From the NCBI RefSeq assembly GCF_900114635.1, contig NZ_FOTQ01000005.1, forward strand, positions 1 through 64,000: a stretch of DNA of 64,000 bases, in the 5' to 3' direction. Of the stretch, positions 27,140 through 33,885 are shown one piece after another. Under the pieces are notes generated by a model, which worked only from the letters and a program-made list of their open reading frames with translations, was not told the origin of the DNA and searched no databases. The stretch's first letter is position 1. The number at the start of each line of letters is the position of its first letter. The DNA is from Shimia aestuarii. GTDB taxonomy: Bacteria; Pseudomonadota; Alphaproteobacteria; Rhodobacterales; Rhodobacteraceae. Position numbers and translations under genes: made by a program.

Positions 27140-28747
27140 TTAGCCTTGATGGCCGCGCAACACCACCCCTTCATTGGCCAGTGCCGCCCAGATCTTGGCG
27201 TCACGCCCATAGACGTCGCGGCGATACTGAACCGGTCCCTTGGGCTCGGTATAGGCGGTGCGATAGATGATATGCACGGGGATTTGCGTTTCGAGGTCGA
27301 CCTGTGTTTCCCGGTTGGTCTTGAGTCGCTGATGGAAATATTCCTTTGGGTTCTCGACCTGCTTGGAAAGAAGCGTGTAGGCGAACTCGAACGGCTGGTG
27401 CAGGCGGATGCAGCCATGGCTGTAGGCACGAACTTCGCGCGCGAAGAGGTTCTTGGCCGGCGTGTCGTGCAGGTAGATGTTGTGCTTGTTCGGGAACATG
27501 AACTTGACCAGACCAAGCGCATTCCGGTTGCCAGGTGCCTGCTTCATGTCGAACGGGAAGTTGCGGGTATTGTACTGGCTGAAGTCAATATTGTCCCGGT
27601 TCACCGTGCGCCCGCGCGAGTCGATCAGCCGCAAATGCCCTGCCGCGTTCGGATTACGCTGCATCATCGGCAGGTATTCCTTGGTCGCGATCGAGCGCGG
27701 GACGTTCCATGTCGGATTGATGATCATGTGCTCCATCGTGTCCGAAAACTCGGGGCTGCGACGATCCGACTGGTTCTTGCCCACCACCGAACGGGTGCGG
27801 AACGTCAGCTTGCCATCATCGTATACCTTGGCTGTGAAGTCGGTCAGGTTGACGATGATCTCACGCCCCTGGTTGGCGCGGCCAATCCAGCGTTCCCGCT
27901 CCATGGCCACCAGCACGGATTTCAAACGCGCATCCGGGGATTTGTTGATCTCGTCGATGGTGCCCTGCCCCGCGACGCCATCAACCTCAAGACCGTGTGC
28001 GATCTGGAAGGCCTGCACCGCCTTTTCCAGCGCACGGTCATAGGTTGCCGTTGCGCTGCGTTCCATGAACCCCATCGCGATCAGACGATTGCGCAGGGCA
28101 ATCACTTTCGGCCCATTGTCACCCGGTTCAAGCTTGCTCGACGGCACTTTCGGCCCCCAGCCACCCTGAGCCATCAGCCGCTCCAGACGCAGGCGTTCTT
28201 TTTGCAGCCGCAGGTATTCCGGCGAAATCGGGGCAAGCTCCTTAAGGAAACGTTTGGGTTCGGCGCTGGCGGCAAATCCTTTGATCATGTCAACACGGTC
28301 GCGCCGTTCGACCTCGCGCACGATCCCATCGTCAATCTGCGACGGCACCAGCATGCCCGAGGAGACATCCCGCCCATATTTCAGAAACGCCCGCGTCAGC
28401 GCCACTTCGACAAGCCCCAGATCACGCGCTGTCCGGGCATTGGCCATCTGTGCCACGAGCCTGTCCACATCATAACGCGCGGCTGGCAGCCCATGATCCT
28501 CGACCCGCACCAGCGCCGCGATCAGCGCCTTGCGCCGCGCCTGGTCCAACTCACCCGGTCCAGTCCAGACCGGCGCATATTTGTTTCCGCGGTAAAACGT
28601 GGCCACATCCGCATCGCGTGAGGCAGCTTCGGCGATCGCCTGCTTAAAGGCCGTGAACGCCTGAGCGGGCTCTGCAGTAAATACTGACAGGCTGAGAAAC
28701 AGACCGGCGACCAAAAATGTAAAACGGGGCCGAAGCGCGTGAAACAT
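27140..28747 (-). CDS. L,D-transpeptidase (YcbB/LdtD-like)
   Basis: This periplasmic enzyme makes 3-3 cross-links between meso-diaminopimelate residues in peptidoglycan. The 535-aa protein has a signal peptide (residues 1-30, cleavage after AQA), a scaffold domain, a peptidoglycan-binding domain near residues 208-268 (GDNGPKVIALRNRL, VDGVAGQGTID) and the YkuD catalytic domain from about residue 295 with HGCIR holding the nucleophile C446. ATG 28747 follows GAGGA by seven bases. The same frame is open to 29356, but that part overlaps the divergent gene and has no homology I can see. Confidence 0.92.
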   Translation of the reverse strand: MFHALRPRFTFLVAGLFLSLSVFTAEPAQAFTAFKQAIAEAASRDADVATFYRGNKYAPVWTGPGELDQARRKALIAALVRVEDHGLPAARYDVDRLVAQMANARTARDLGLVEVALTRAFLKYGRDVSSGMLVPSQIDDGIVREVERRDRVDMIKGFAASAEPKRFLKELAPISPEYLRLQKERLRLERLMAQGGWGPKVPSSKLEPGDNGPKVIALRNRLIAMGFMERSATATYDRALEKAVQAFQIAHGLEVDGVAGQGTIDEINKSPDARLKSVLVAMERERWIGRANQGREIIVNLTDFTAKVYDDGKLTFRTRSVVGKNQSDRRSPEFSDTMEHMIINPTWNVPRSIATKEYLPMMQRNPNAAGHLRLIDSRGRTVNRDNIDFSQYNTRNFPFDMKQAPGNRNALGLVKFMFPNKHNIYLHDTPAKNLFAREVRAYSHGCIRLHQPFEFAYTLLSKQVENPKEYFHQRLKTNRETQVDLETQIPVHIIYRTAYTEPKGPVQYRRDVYGRDAKIWAALANEGVVLRGHQG

Positions 28748-29053
28748 GGAGTTTTCCTCGTGCGGGAACATAATTTGTGCAAACATCTTTGAAACTACTT
28801 TTCCCCCAGTCCAATCACAAGATCGCCAGAACAAAAAGCCCACGCCAAGTGTTGCAATCTGGGCGCGGCACCGGAACCACATCCTTCGCCTATTAAGCAA
28901 ATTTTTGCCGAATTCTGTTGATATGCCCAAGTGCGCGGAAATGAACGCTTGGTGCACGAATCGGAATATGCCATAAAACGCGCACATCTGGGGATGAAGA
29001 CATTGCCGCGTAACATCGCGGTGGCAGGTAGCGACGGGACAGGCGCTTATACT
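28748..29053. promoter_or_regulatory. Divergent intergenic region between the L,D-transpeptidase and MepK-like genes
   Basis: These 306 bp carry no gene I can support. It is AT-richer than its surroundings around 28890-28930 and must hold the two divergent promoters, but I could not pick clear -35/-10 pairs. Confidence 0.4.
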
Positions 29054-29623
29054 ATGACTCAACATAGCTCTTTGAGCATGACCAGACGTGGCCTGTTGGC
29101 CGCCTTTGCCGCCACAACAGTGGCAGCAGCCCCCACCTTCTCGAATGCAGCAGGTTTCCTGCGTGGCGGCGGCGACATCCGACGCATCCGGATGTATTCC
29201 GGCCGCACGGGGGAACGGCTCGATACGATTTATTGGGTGGAAGGCAACTACATCAAGGACGCGGTCAAGGAAATCAACGCTTTCATGCGGGACTGGCGCA
29301 CCAATGACGTCAAGACCATGGATATCCGTACCATCGACATCATGGCCGCCGCGCACAACCTTCTCGATGTCAACGAACCCTACATGCTGCTTTCGGGCTA
29401 CCGCAGCCCGGCCACCAACGCCATGCTGCGCTCGCGCTCGCGCGGTGTTGCCAAGAATTCATTGCACATGAAGGGCCAGGCCGCCGACCTGCGTCTCGGT
29501 TCGCGTTCGGTGAACCAAGTGGCCAAGGCGGCCAGCGCCTGTCGTGCCGGTGGCGTCGGACGGTATTCCGGATCGAACTTCGTGCATATGGATTGCGGCC
29601 CGGTCCGCACCTGGGGTCGCTAA
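29054..29623 (+). CDS. DUF882/Peptidase_M15-type murein endopeptidase (MepK/YcbK-like)
   Basis: This is a zinc metallopeptidase of the YcbK family; E. coli MepK cleaves peptidoglycan cross-links, including the 3-3 links made by L,D-transpeptidases. The N-terminus has a twin-arginine signal (SMTRRGLLAAFAA), so it is probably exported folded. The zinc ligands are H138 and D145 (SLHMKGQAADLRL) and H178 (FVHMDCGPVRTWGR). I chose the ATG at 29054; an ATG at 29078, directly before the RR motif, is also possible. It is divergent from the L,D-transpeptidase gene, as ycbB and ycbK are neighbours in E. coli. Confidence 0.88.
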   Translation: MTQHSSLSMTRRGLLAAFAATTVAAAPTFSNAAGFLRGGGDIRRIRMYSGRTGERLDTIYWVEGNYIKDAVKEINAFMRDWRTNDVKTMDIRTIDIMAAAHNLLDVNEPYMLLSGYRSPATNAMLRSRSRGVAKNSLHMKGQAADLRLGSRSVNQVAKAASACRAGGVGRYSGSNFVHMDCGPVRTWGR

Positions 29624-29655
29624 GCGACCACCCTATCACCGAAATACTCTCTGTC

Positions 29656-29679
29656 AGGGCGCCCACAGGGCGCCTTTTC
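29656..29679 (+). terminator. Rho-independent terminator after the MepK-like gene
   Basis: A 7-bp stem GGCGCCC/GGGCGCC with a 3-base loop is followed by TTTT. It overlaps the stop codon of the convergent gene and probably serves both. Confidence 0.8.
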
Positions 29680-30601
29680 ATTTGTCTGACACGGCTTGGG
29701 CGCCAAGGATCAGGTCGAACTTGACCCGCACAGCGCTCAGCTCCTTGTAGAAGTTGAGCAGTTGGCGCCATGGATCGCTGATCCGTTCAAGCGCCGCGAT
29801 CGAGGCGACAACCGTCCCGATATCGCTGCGCCCTTCCATCATCAGCAATCCCCCGATCATCAGAATACCCACCAAACCAATGCCGTTCAGCAGGTTCATG
29901 GCGAACTTCATCGACAGCTTGAGACGGAAAATTCCTCGCCGGGTCGAATAGATTTTGTCAAAATCATCCATTACTGCCTGCTGTGCTTCTTTGATCTGCG
30001 CAATATCCTCTTCCGAAATTGCCGATGTGGCCCCCCGAAGGATCAACGTGCGTTCCTTGACCCTGCGATTCACTTTTTCCTGCAGCAATAGGACGATCAC
30101 CGCCTGCGGCACGACAATTGCCACAAGAAACAGGCCCAGATAGGGCTGCGTACTGGCAATGTAGCTGATGACCGAAACAAGCGTGCCGACCTGAAGCAGC
30201 GGATTTGCAATCGCGGTTCCGGCAAACCGACCCACCTCTTCGGATTCGGCGGCTATGATCGTTGTCAGCGTGCCCATGTCGTCAAGCTGTTCAGGCACCA
30301 CTTCCTGATGACGCGCGCCATAGATGCGCTGGCGGATCATGCGAATTGTCGCCTCGCCCAGAATCGAGCTGCGATAGTTCAACAGGAACTTGAAGATGTT
30401 CGAAATCACGATGACGCCGAGATAACCCAGGCACAGCAGCGTCAGGGTCTCGACGTCGAGATCGGGGCCAAGGCTGTTGATGATGTCTTTTTGAAAACGA
30501 AGGGGCGCAGCGGCAAGCGCGGCGACGGCCAACGACAGAACGATTAGCAGAATTTGCGCCTTACCGGTATGGAGCCAGATACGTTTGTAGAAATTCAGCA
30601 T
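29678..30601 (-). CDS. ABC transporter membrane domain without an ATPase domain
   Basis: The 307-aa protein (ATG 30601, after AAGGA) is an ABC exporter-type six-helix membrane domain: IWLHTGKAQILLIVLSLAVAALAAAPL is helix 1 in two parts, and further helices include LCLGYLGVIVISNIFKFLL and AIVVPQAVIVLLLQEKV. It stops after the last helix and a short tail; Walker A, signature and Walker B are all missing, and no separate ATPase gene lies next to it. The ending is clean, with a terminator at the stop codon, so it looks like a stable short form, not a recent truncation. Its substrate is unknown. Confidence 0.82.
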   Translation of the reverse strand: MLNFYKRIWLHTGKAQILLIVLSLAVAALAAAPLRFQKDIINSLGPDLDVETLTLLCLGYLGVIVISNIFKFLLNYRSSILGEATIRMIRQRIYGARHQEVVPEQLDDMGTLTTIIAAESEEVGRFAGTAIANPLLQVGTLVSVISYIASTQPYLGLFLVAIVVPQAVIVLLLQEKVNRRVKERTLILRGATSAISEEDIAQIKEAQQAVMDDFDKIYSTRRGIFRLKLSMKFAMNLLNGIGLVGILMIGGLLMMEGRSDIGTVVASIAALERISDPWRQLLNFYKELSAVRVKFDLILGAQAVSDK

Positions 30602-30687
30602 GGGCGGGTCCTTGGATCTGAGGCGACCATAGGCCAAGGACCGGACCAATGGCCAGCCACAACGCTCTTGCTTCAAATGAGGGAAAA
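30602..30687. promoter_or_regulatory. Short intergenic region left of attL
   Basis: This stretch contains the promoter region of the ABC membrane-domain gene and the host flank of the integrated element. Nothing else is visible. Confidence 0.4.
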
Positions 30688-30701
30688 TGGCGCACCTGAG
30701 A
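30688..30701 (+). repeat. attL core (14-bp direct repeat)
   Basis: TGGCGCACCTGAGA is identical to 43559-43572, the CCA end and 3' acceptor arm of tRNA-Arg(CCG). It is the 3' tRNA fragment displaced by integration. Confidence 0.85.
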
Positions 30702-30722
30702 AGCGTTTGAACGCGGTGCGCC

Positions 30723-30794
30723 ACGGTGCATAGTGGGGATTTTATGCCTGACAATTCAATCTGTTAGCCCCTACCACGCACCACCATGCACCGT
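30723..30794. repeat. Inverted repeat near attL
   Basis: ACGGTGCAT at 30723-30731 is inverted as ATGCACCGT at 30786-30794. It lies between attL and the integrase gene and may bind the integrase or an accessory factor. Confidence 0.4.
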
Positions 30795-30810
30795 TATGCC
30801 CTTGCGTTGG

Positions 30811-30830
30811 GTGTACCCCGAGGTGTACCC
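30811..30830 (+). repeat. Left arm-type repeat
   Basis: GTGTACCCCGAGGTGTACCC is itself two copies of GTGTACCC. It recurs at 43506-43525 with one mismatch, in the same orientation, 33 bp inside the right core. This placement fits integrase arm-binding sites. Confidence 0.65.
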
Positions 30831-30837
30831 CGTCTAC

Positions 30838-31971
30838 ATGGCTTTAACGAATCGAAACCTCACCACCCTGCCCGCTGGGCTTCATGCCGACTCAGGTGTT
30901 CACGGCGTCCGTGGCCTGTATCTGAAGGTCTCCCCCGCTGGGTCTCGCTCATGGATCGGACGAACGAAGATCGAAGGCAAGACCCACAAGTTCGGTCTCG
31001 GTCCCCTGCGCGAAACACCCTTGCCCCTTGCCCGTGATCGTTGGGTGCGAATACGACAACGCCTGTTTGACGGCGAGACACCTGCACAGATACGCGGCAA
31101 GTCCGACGAGACCCACCTGTTCAGCTATCTGGCCCATGCGGCCTACGCGGCCCGCAGCGCCCGTATGAAGGGCAGCAAGAAAGATCAATGGCTCACCAGC
31201 CTAGAGAGCCACATGGGCGCGCTCTGGCACCGCCCCATCAGCGAACTGACGACACCTGTCCTGATGGACCACCTTGCGCCTCTGGTGCGCACCAAGACCG
31301 AGACGGCGCGCAAGGTCGTCGGTCGGATCAGTATCGTCTTCAAGCAGGCCGATGCACTGGGCATCACTGTCCCCAACCCTGCCCCGGCGTTGCGATCCGC
31401 ATTGCCTTGGCCGAAGCGATCCAAAGATCATCATGCCGCCGTGGATCGTGCCGACGCGCCCCGTGTGTTTCAGGATATTCTCGCCAAGAACACCACGGCA
31501 TCCGCAATTCTCGCCGTAACGATCCTGACAGGCGCGCGGGCCGGGACGATCCGGCAATTGCGCCCCGAGTGGATCAAGGACGGCGTGATCATTGCCCCGC
31601 CCGAGGCCATGAAATCAGATGTGGCGCATCACTACCCCCTGACCCCGGTCGCCCGCGCCATCGTTGATCACTGGGCCAGCATGGGGGGCGATGTCGTGTT
31701 CCCGTCGCGCAGCGGCGGACCCTTGTCCGACATGGCGATCCTGAAGCTTCAGAAATCCATCGCGCCCGACACGACTGTGCACGGCTGGCGCTCGGTTTTG
31801 ACGGACTATTTGCGCGACGAACATCACGTTGGGGAAGACATCATCGACGCGACTTTGGCGCATTCCAGTCGGGCCGCGCGGGCAGCTTACGCGAGGTCAA
31901 CTTTGTCGGAGCGCCGCCTGCTACTGCTTTGTAAATGGGAAGAATTCTTGCAATCCACCATTAACCTATAG
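30838..31971 (+). CDS. int: Tyrosine integrase (P4-type, DUF4102 N-terminus)
   Basis: The integrase catalyses recombination between attP and the tRNA-Arg attB. The N-terminal DUF4102-type arm-binding domain has GVRGLYLKVSPAGSRSW (the family G-L-x-L-V-x-P-G-G-x-K-x-W pattern). Catalytic residues are R234 (TGARAGTIR), H315 and R318 (VHGWRSV), H342 (LAHSSRA) and Y351 (AAYARST). It is 377 aa from the ATG at 30838; a longer frame reads through the arm repeat and is probably not used. It lies 136 bp inside attL, the normal position. Confidence 0.93.
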   Translation: MALTNRNLTTLPAGLHADSGVHGVRGLYLKVSPAGSRSWIGRTKIEGKTHKFGLGPLRETPLPLARDRWVRIRQRLFDGETPAQIRGKSDETHLFSYLAHAAYAARSARMKGSKKDQWLTSLESHMGALWHRPISELTTPVLMDHLAPLVRTKTETARKVVGRISIVFKQADALGITVPNPAPALRSALPWPKRSKDHHAAVDRADAPRVFQDILAKNTTASAILAVTILTGARAGTIRQLRPEWIKDGVIIAPPEAMKSDVAHHYPLTPVARAIVDHWASMGGDVVFPSRSGGPLSDMAILKLQKSIAPDTTVHGWRSVLTDYLRDEHHVGEDIIDATLAHSSRAARAAYARSTLSERRLLLLCKWEEFLQSTINL

Positions 31972-31986
31972 GATTAAGTCCTATAG
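31966..31986. repeat. Perfect inverted repeat at the end of int
   Basis: CTATAGGA and TCCTATAG form an 8-bp inverted repeat with a 5-base loop, overlapping the int stop codon. It may be a weak terminator or an operator for the promoter of the following gene, whose TTGACG and TACAAT elements (20 bp apart) lie just downstream. Confidence 0.5.
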
Positions 31987-32064
31987 CTAACCCATTGTAA
32001 CTATTGACGAATCGTTCCCCACGAAGCGATACAATTCCCTATCAATCACGATAGGAGTGAAACA

Positions 32065-32247
32065 ATGCGTATGCTGACGACGCTTGAAAAAGCACGGGAA
32101 CTGGGCGTCACGGACCGGGCGCTGAAGAAGTGGCGCAAGGAAGGAAAAGGCCCGCCGTTCAAGAAGTTTGGCAAGTCGGTCCGGTACTATCCCGAAGTCC
32201 ACCCGGAACTTGGCGAAATCGTTCAGGACGAAGAGGTGAAGTCATGA
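32065..32247 (+). CDS. Small HTH protein, excisionase/AlpA type
   Basis: This 60-aa protein has the winged-helix/MerR-like excisionase layout: LTTLEKARELGVTDRALKKWRKEG is the helix-turn-helix and GPPFKKFGKSVRYYPE is the wing. Such proteins direct excision or act as AlpA-type activators of int in satellites. The ATG follows TAGGAG. It overlaps the next gene by four bases, so it leads an early operon that ends at the 33823 terminator. Confidence 0.82.
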   Translation: MRMLTTLEKARELGVTDRALKKWRKEGKGPPFKKFGKSVRYYPEVHPELGEIVQDEEVKS

Positions 32248-32687
32248 GCGAGATAAAATACTGCAAGGTGTGCGACGAAACGCTGCAACCTCGGGTGATG
32301 GATGGTTTCTGCTGCCGATGTGCAGAACAACGGAAAATCGTCGCAGAGGTGAAGTCGTTATATGGTGAGGGACCACTTGCCGCAGAAGTGTTGCGGACGT
32401 TGTTGAGTCCAAAACCGACGATCCCCGCGACCCGCCCCTTCAAAGCCATTCATGTATATAGTGATGGGGGGCTGATGACTCAGTCCATTGTTGCTTGGGA
32501 ACGCAACAATGACGGGAGTTGGTCCCCCATGGTGTTGGATGCCGGACTCGGGCTGTATGTTTTGGACGACTATCGGGAGTTCGTCCTGTTGGATGTGGAT
32601 ACCGGAACAGCGTCTTGGGCGCTTGGAACCTACGACAATCTGGAAGAGGCGCTTGCCGCCAAAGCGAAGGGGGTGCGGTATGATTGA
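32244..32687 (+). CDS. Zinc-ribbon protein of unknown function (satellite early gene)
   Basis: This 147-aa protein begins with a four-cysteine ribbon, CKVCDE then CCRCAEQ, at residues about 7-25. The rest is a compact beta-rich part with TIPATRPFKAIHVYSDGG and DYREFVLLDVDTGTASW. I do not recognise the family. It overlaps its neighbours at both ends (four and eight bases), so it is translated as part of the early operon. A role in control of a helper phage or of replication is possible but unsupported. Confidence 0.65.
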   Translation: MSEIKYCKVCDETLQPRVMDGFCCRCAEQRKIVAEVKSLYGEGPLAAEVLRTLLSPKPTIPATRPFKAIHVYSDGGLMTQSIVAWERNNDGSWSPMVLDAGLGLYVLDDYREFVLLDVDTGTASWALGTYDNLEEALAAKAKGVRYD

Positions 32688-33132
32688 ACACAATGGCTGG
32701 CTCTATGCCCCCGTCACCATGAAACATGGTTTGCCGGAATACATCCTTGCCGAAGCGGCCCGAGTATCGGGGCGCTTTGAGGCCCGAAACGGTCTGACTC
32801 TCACATCCGCGTATCTTTGGGACATCGCGGTGATCGCGGGCCTTTTGCGCGAAGATCAGACCGAGCGGGCCACGCTTCACGCGCGGGCCGTCATCAACCG
32901 GACCAAGGCGCGCAAGTACGAGACCATTATCCCGGTGCAATACACTGGTGATAAGGTGACACGCCTGCCGAATGGACCCGTGGCAGAAGTGAAGTTGCTG
33001 GAAGAATGGCGCGGTTCTTCCCTGACCACTGCTATGTTTCGCAATCTTGTGGTGATCTGGCGACGCCTAGAACGTGGCGAATTCTTCGAAGCGTTGCAGG
33101 CCGCGCTGACCGTGATCGGGGGTGTGGAATGA
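32680..33132 (+). CDS. Hypothetical protein (satellite early gene)
   Basis: This 150-aa protein has no domain I recognise. It appears helical and basic in the middle (HARAVINRTKARKYETIIP). The ATG at 32680 overlaps the previous stop by eight bases and its own stop overlaps the next start by four, which strongly supports translation of this frame. It could bind nucleic acid or a partner protein; nothing in the sequence decides. Confidence 0.62.
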   Translation: MIEHNGWLYAPVTMKHGLPEYILAEAARVSGRFEARNGLTLTSAYLWDIAVIAGLLREDQTERATLHARAVINRTKARKYETIIPVQYTGDKVTRLPNGPVAEVKLLEEWRGSSLTTAMFRNLVVIWRRLERGEFFEALQAALTVIGGVE

Positions 33133-33590
33133 ATATCCCTGACATCATCCGAAGCCATGGACTCACTGCCCTTCCCGGCTGGCACCTTCCAATCAATCAC
33201 ATCGACACCGAAAAGGACGGGGAAGTATACCTGATCGGTACGGACGACATGTCGTCCGGCGTGATGTTCGTAAACTGCAACGGCCCGAACGAACTAATCC
33301 TTCCGCTTGAGTCACGCACTGTTCATGTGGGTGAAGGATATTGCCTTGTCTCTCCCGAAGACGACCCGTGGGCAAGCCACATGTGCATCATCACGGGCGA
33401 CTACATTGATCCGAACCTGTTTGTTGCACTTCGGGATCGTGGCGACACCATCGCGCGATATTGGGGGCCAAACCTGTTCTACATGTCACACATGTTCCAA
33501 ACCACACGGCCCGACGTGTGGCGCGCGAAATATGGGAGTGTGGAATACGAGTTCATAGACAAAGGCCACTGGTACATCGACCTGTGCTAG
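33129..33590 (+). CDS. Hypothetical protein (satellite early gene)
   Basis: This 153-aa protein is acidic and rich in aromatic residues (YLIGTDDMSSGVMFVN, RYWGPNLFYMSHMF, YEFIDKGHWYIDLC). No signal peptide or membrane segment is visible and I cannot assign a family. The ATGA overlap with the preceding gene indicates coupling. Anti-defence or helper-interference proteins of satellites are often of this size and type, but this is inference from position only. Confidence 0.6.
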   Translation: MNIPDIIRSHGLTALPGWHLPINHIDTEKDGEVYLIGTDDMSSGVMFVNCNGPNELILPLESRTVHVGEGYCLVSPEDDPWASHMCIITGDYIDPNLFVALRDRGDTIARYWGPNLFYMSHMFQTTRPDVWRAKYGSVEYEFIDKGHWYIDLC

Positions 33591-33658
33591 ACTCAAGCCC
33601 GCGTCCATGTGAGATTGAGGGCAAGGAATCACACAACAAAAGACATGGAGTGTGATCC

Positions 33659-33838
33659 TTGCCTGTCTCCAAACCTGTCAAAGCTTTCGGGCGCACGTGG
33701 CCGTCACAGCGCGAACTGTGCCGTGCCTATGGTGTGAACACTGGCTCATTGACCAAGCGGCGCAAGCGCCTGCCTGACGTGTCGGTGCAGGTCCACGTAA
33801 AGGAATTGCGCGCCAAAAGGAAAACCCGCCGAGCCTGA
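33659..33838 (+). CDS. Small basic helix-turn-helix protein (59 aa, TTG start)
   Basis: Reading from TTG at 33659, eight bases after GGAG, gives a 59-aa protein with a clear helix-turn-helix: WPSQRELCRAYGVNTGSLTKRRKRL. The C-terminus is strongly basic (KELRAKRKTRRA). The terminator stem begins inside its last codons. The pattern SQRELCRAYGVNTGSL resembles small phage DNA-binding proteins and could be a repressor, an activator of the late genes or a packaging-type small subunit. Start choice and function are uncertain. Confidence 0.6.
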   Translation: MPVSKPVKAFGRTWPSQRELCRAYGVNTGSLTKRRKRLPDVSVQVHVKELRAKRKTRRA

Positions 33839-33860
33839 CTACTCGGCGGGTTCTTTTGTT
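33823..33860 (+). terminator. Rho-independent terminator ending the early operon
   Basis: An 11-bp stem (AACCCGCCGAG against CTCGGCGGGTT) with an 8-base loop is followed by CTTTTGTTTT. It separates the early genes from the primase-helicase gene. Confidence 0.88.
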
Positions 33861-33885
33861 TTCATCCAACCACGAATGAAAAGGT

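Noticed and set aside
28748-29356. N-terminal extension of the L,D-transpeptidase frame to 29356
   Set aside because: It precedes the signal peptide at 28747, overlaps the divergent MepK-like gene and has no recognisable sequence.
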